Part shown: positions 61,280-63,641 of the stretch, in pieces
How the letters are laid out: every line of letters begins with the position of its first letter
Position numbering within the stretch: position 1 is the stretch's first letter
NCBI GenBank assembly: GCA_033855775.1
Contig: JAWVFT010000022.1
Span: forward strand, 1 to 63,641
Reading direction: 5' to 3'
Length of the DNA stretch: 63,641 nt
Source: DASVTR01 sp033855775
GTDB lineage: Bacteria; Acidobacteriota; Blastocatellia; Pyrinomonadales; Pyrinomonadaceae
Notes under the pieces: model-generated
Databases searched by the model: none
What the model was told of the DNA's origin: nothing
Seen by the model: only the letters and a program-made list of their open reading frames with translations
Made by a program: the position numbers and the translations under genes

Positions 61280-62092
61280 TCAAGGTCTGGTAGCGGTCGT
61301 CGTCTGCGCGTCGGGGTTCTGGAAAAGGGCCTCTTCCAGTTTGACGCTGTAGGTGACGTTCAGCACGCGCCCTTCCTGCGTCTTGCGGTCATCCTCGAAA
61401 AGCTCCGTTCGGTAAGGCACGAGCGTGTTCTGCGCATACTTGTAATCGTAGAAATATCGCTTGTACTTGACGGGAGTTCCGCCTTCGACGGTTGGCTCTT
61501 CGTATTCGAGCCAGAGGATTTTGAAGAGCCGCGCGCTGATGGCGTAGCGCGTGCGATGCTTCTCCTTGTCGGTCACTTCCAGCTTGTAGAACTCGATGCC
61601 CTTCTGCTTCTCCTTGCCGACGAGATTCAAGGTCGAGCCGTTCTCTTTGTAGCGCAGGAGAGCGTCGATGCCGTGCCACGCTTGAGAGAGAAATTCGATG
61701 CTCGTGTCGGCGCGCGGCGCGAAGGTCGCGCCGTTCAGGAGTCCCCATGCGCGCCCGTCGCCGTAGATGAGCGAGTACTCAAGATTCGGCGTCTTCTGGT
61801 CGAGCCGGATTTTATCTTTCGCCGATGTCTCGCCGCGCATGAAGCGGCGTTGATAGGTGGTCTCCTCGGTTCTGCCGTCGCTGCCGATGCGCGTCAGTTT
61901 CCCGTTCTCGACGCCGTTGCGCCGAATCTGCGCCAGCCTGTCGCGCGACCCGTAGACCAGTATCACTAGCTCGGCCAGTTCTTCAGCCGTATAACTTTTA
62001 ACGTCGTCTTTGGCCGCCGTCCGCCCCGGAACAAATCCGACGCCCGCCAGCAGCACGAGGACGAGGGCAATGTTAATGAAACGTCGAAACAC
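61280..62092 (-). CDS. Secreted LolA-like outer-membrane lipoprotein-sorting protein
   Basis: A 270-residue protein with a signal peptide (FINIALVLVLLAGVGFV, cleavage near GRTAAKDD). The mature part shows the beta-barrel pattern of LolA/outer-membrane lipoprotein-sorting relatives (IRLDQKTPNLEYSLIYGDGRAWGL, GIEFYKLEVTDKEKHRTRYAIS, YKRYFYDYKY). The GTG at 62092 follows AAGGAG by 10 bases; upstream codons are not conserved in character. It is divergent from the ATP-grasp gene. The family is widespread in Acidobacteria; the cargo is unknown. Confidence 0.65.
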   Translation of the reverse strand: MFRRFINIALVLVLLAGVGFVPGRTAAKDDVKSYTAEELAELVILVYGSRDRLAQIRRNGVENGKLTRIGSDGRTEETTYQRRFMRGETSAKDKIRLDQKTPNLEYSLIYGDGRAWGLLNGATFAPRADTSIEFLSQAWHGIDALLRYKENGSTLNLVGKEKQKGIEFYKLEVTDKEKHRTRYAISARLFKILWLEYEEPTVEGGTPVKYKRYFYDYKYAQNTLVPYRTELFEDDRKTQEGRVLNVTYSVKLEEALFQNPDAQTTTATRP

Positions 62093-62272
62093 GAAAAATG
62101 CGCTCCTTAATAAAGTTGCTCTTGAATAGATGAACGGCGTGTCGGGGAGAAAGTCGGGCCATTCGGATTTCGGATTGTAACACAGCAAATTGAAAAACCG
62201 CCCGCAGCCAACGTAAGGCTGACCGCGAATCTTATGGATGCGCCGGCGTGGCCTGCGGATGCCCTTCGCGCG

Positions 62273-62302
62273 TTGACAAGGCATCACAGGGGCTTGTAGA
62301 GT
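62273..62302 (+). promoter_or_regulatory. Possible promoter of the ATP-grasp gene
   Basis: TTGACA (62273-62278), an 18-base spacer and TAGAGT (62297-62302; four of six). It gives a ~90-base leader. The 62093-62399 gap has no gene. Confidence 0.45.
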
Positions 62303-62399
62303 TCACGGTTTCTTAATGGTGTGAACAGTCGGCAGAGGAGAGGCAGCAAGAGGCGCATCGCCCGCCGGTCAAGATTTTTCCCGAAAGGACAAGCAGAGC

Positions 62400-63593
62400 A
62401 TGAATAAAGTTGGAATTCTGGTGGGCCGCGAACAGTCTTTTCCAGAAGCCCTGATCGAGAGCATCAACGAACGTGGCAAGGGAGACACCGTTGCCGAGTT
62501 TATCAAAATCGGCGGGCTGCGCTACGACTACGAGCGCGAGTACGACGTTATCATCGACCGCATTTCGCACGAGATTCCCTTCTATCGCGCCTTCATGAAG
62601 CGCGCCGCGCTGGAAGGCACGATTATCATCAACAACCCTTTCTGGTGGTCGGCTGACGACAAGTTCTTCAACTACTCGCTCGCGCCGAAGCTCGGCGTCG
62701 CCATCCCGAAGACCGTCCTGCTGCCGCAGAAGGACTACATCAAGGGCGTCACCAGCGAGAGCTTGCGCAATCTGGAATTTCCGCTCGACTGGCAGGGCAT
62801 CATTGACTATGTTGGGCTGCCCGCTTTCCTCAAGCCGTTCGACGGCGGCGGCTGGAAGAACGTCTCGAAGGTCAACTCGCTCGAAGAACTGTGGTTCGAG
62901 TACGACCAGACGAACACGCTCTGCATGACGCTGCAAGAGGGCATAGACTTCGACCAGTTCGTGCGCTGCTATTGCATAGGGCAGGAAGACGTGATGATTA
63001 TGCCTTACGACCCGCGCAAGCCTTACCTGTCGGGCGAGCAGTACATCAACGACCCCAACTATCTTTCGACGGAATTGACCGAGCGCGTCGTCGGCGACGT
63101 GCGGAAGATTTGCCGCGCCCTCGGCTACGACATCAACACGGTCGAGTTTGCGATTAAAGACGGCGTGCCTTACGCGATTGATTTCATGAACCCTGCGCCC
63201 GACGCAGACCTTCATTCGGTCGGCGAGTTTTATCATAACTGGGTGACGAGCGCCGTCACCAACCTTGTCTTCAAGCGACTGGCCGAGCCGCGCGAGCAGC
63301 CGCGCTATCGTTGGGACGCGCTCTTGAATCCTGAGCCGCAACGCGCTCTCTACGCCGTCGCTTCGGCGGCGGAGCAGGCCGCGCGCGCCATCATCCCTGC
63401 GCCCGTCCGCGAGTTCGGCTCCGAAGTCGTCACAGGAGCGACCGAGCTTGTCAACGACGCCGTTCACGTCGTCACAGACATCGTTGAATCCATGACCGAG
63501 CCGAAAGCAAAGAAAGCCAAGGGCGCAAAGAAAGAGGGCGACGCGACGACCGCCCGCAAGAGCGCGAGCAAGAAAAAAGAGAGCAAGCAGTAA
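62400..63593 (+). CDS. RimK-like ATP-grasp protein with lysine-rich tail
   Basis: A 397-residue protein. The ATP-grasp fold is shown by the first ATP-binding segment FLKPFDGGGWKNVSKV and the metal-binding segment YAIDFMNPAPDAD near residue 260. AAGGAC precedes the ATG. After ~residue 310 the protein leaves the ATP-grasp core: ~35 residues of predicted amphipathic helix, then a histone-H1-like Lys/Ala tail (residues ~363-397) that could bind nucleic acid or an acidic partner. It would ligate an amine to a carboxylate; the substrate is unknown. The gene lies near the window edge but is complete. Confidence 0.82.
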   Translation: MNKVGILVGREQSFPEALIESINERGKGDTVAEFIKIGGLRYDYEREYDVIIDRISHEIPFYRAFMKRAALEGTIIINNPFWWSADDKFFNYSLAPKLGVAIPKTVLLPQKDYIKGVTSESLRNLEFPLDWQGIIDYVGLPAFLKPFDGGGWKNVSKVNSLEELWFEYDQTNTLCMTLQEGIDFDQFVRCYCIGQEDVMIMPYDPRKPYLSGEQYINDPNYLSTELTERVVGDVRKICRALGYDINTVEFAIKDGVPYAIDFMNPAPDADLHSVGEFYHNWVTSAVTNLVFKRLAEPREQPRYRWDALLNPEPQRALYAVASAAEQAARAIIPAPVREFGSEVVTGATELVNDAVHVVTDIVESMTEPKAKKAKGAKKEGDATTARKSASKKKESKQ

Positions 63594-63602
63594 CAGAACA
63601 AA

Positions 63603-63641
63603 GCAAGTCGAAAGTCGAAAGTCCAATGTCCAAAGTCAAGA
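63603..63641. repeat. Class 3 heptamer element, cut by the window end
   Basis: AAGTCGA AAGTCGA AAGTCCA ATGTCCA AAGTCAA are five consecutive 7-base units. The facing arm must lie outside the window. Confidence 0.75.

Noticed and set aside
62313..63626. A 437-codon minus-strand frame opposite the ATP-grasp gene
   Set aside because: It is the antisense shadow of a gene with clear ATP-grasp motifs and a ribosome site; its translation shows no domain.

Overview
This is a GC-rich chromosomal window carrying about 46 protein-coding genes, no rRNA or tRNA genes that I could see, and many short intergenic repeat elements. Several features point to the Acidobacteriota, probably the Blastocatellia: a Solibacter-type (TIGR03437-like) domain inside a giant surface protein, a fused homocysteine methyltransferase/methylenetetrahydrofolate reductase, the DUF177-rpmF-plsX-fab gene order, and a full-length nuo operon with separate nuoC and nuoD. 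The assignment is an inference from gene content only.

Layout. 1-2.9 kb: end of a TPR-containing soluble lytic transglycosylase and a CusF-SCO copper lipoprotein. 3.0-15.0 kb, mostly minus strand: thiolase, small membrane protein, 3-hydroxyacyl-CoA dehydrogenase, a zinc-ribbon TPR protein, then (from a near-consensus promoter at 11.04 kb) DUF177-rpmF-plsX-fabH-[secreted regulatory-like domain]-fabD-acpP-fabF-etfB-etfA. This couples fatty-acid synthesis with electron-transfer flavoprotein; fabG is absent. 15.2-19.1 kb, plus strand: sugar-nucleotide pyrophosphorylase, phosphohexomutase, a 50-residue DUF3309 peptide and mutM. 19.2-21.4 kb: a leader with a consensus sigma-70 promoter, a SAM-II-like riboswitch and an intrinsic terminator ahead of the bifunctional methionine-cycle enzyme. 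21.4-23.5 kb: a 21-bp repeat, a small cysteine-rich secreted protein and a TIGR01777 epimerase. 23.5-31.1 kb: one 2,542-residue secreted protein built from beta-propeller, TIGR03437-like, lamin-tail, Big2 and Calx-beta modules. 31.3-33.5 kb: thiG, thiS and a protein of unknown function.

33.6-49.7 kb is a complex I operon, nuoABCDEFGHJKLMN, lacking nuoI and with a secreted TlpA-like thioredoxin inserted between nuoM and nuoN. 49.7-63.6 kb is more heterogeneous: a class I glutamine amidotransferase, a His/Met-rich protein, a secreted beta-helix protein, a YbdK/GCS2 carboxylate-amine ligase, a PilZ protein, a circularly permuted ATP-grasp, an ECF sigma/anti-sigma/pseudo-HtrA stress module, a LolA-like protein and a RimK-like ATP-grasp with a lysine-rich tail.

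The most unusual signal is not a gene. Intergenic spaces are repeatedly filled by 70-155 bp inverted elements whose arms are iterated heptamers. The main class has termini close to CAGTGACAAGTGAC; other classes are built from GAGTCYR-, AAGTCYA- or GATTYTR-like heptamers. They sit within a few bases of start and stop codons, sometimes supply the stop codon, and in thiS add seven residues after the functional Gly-Gly end.
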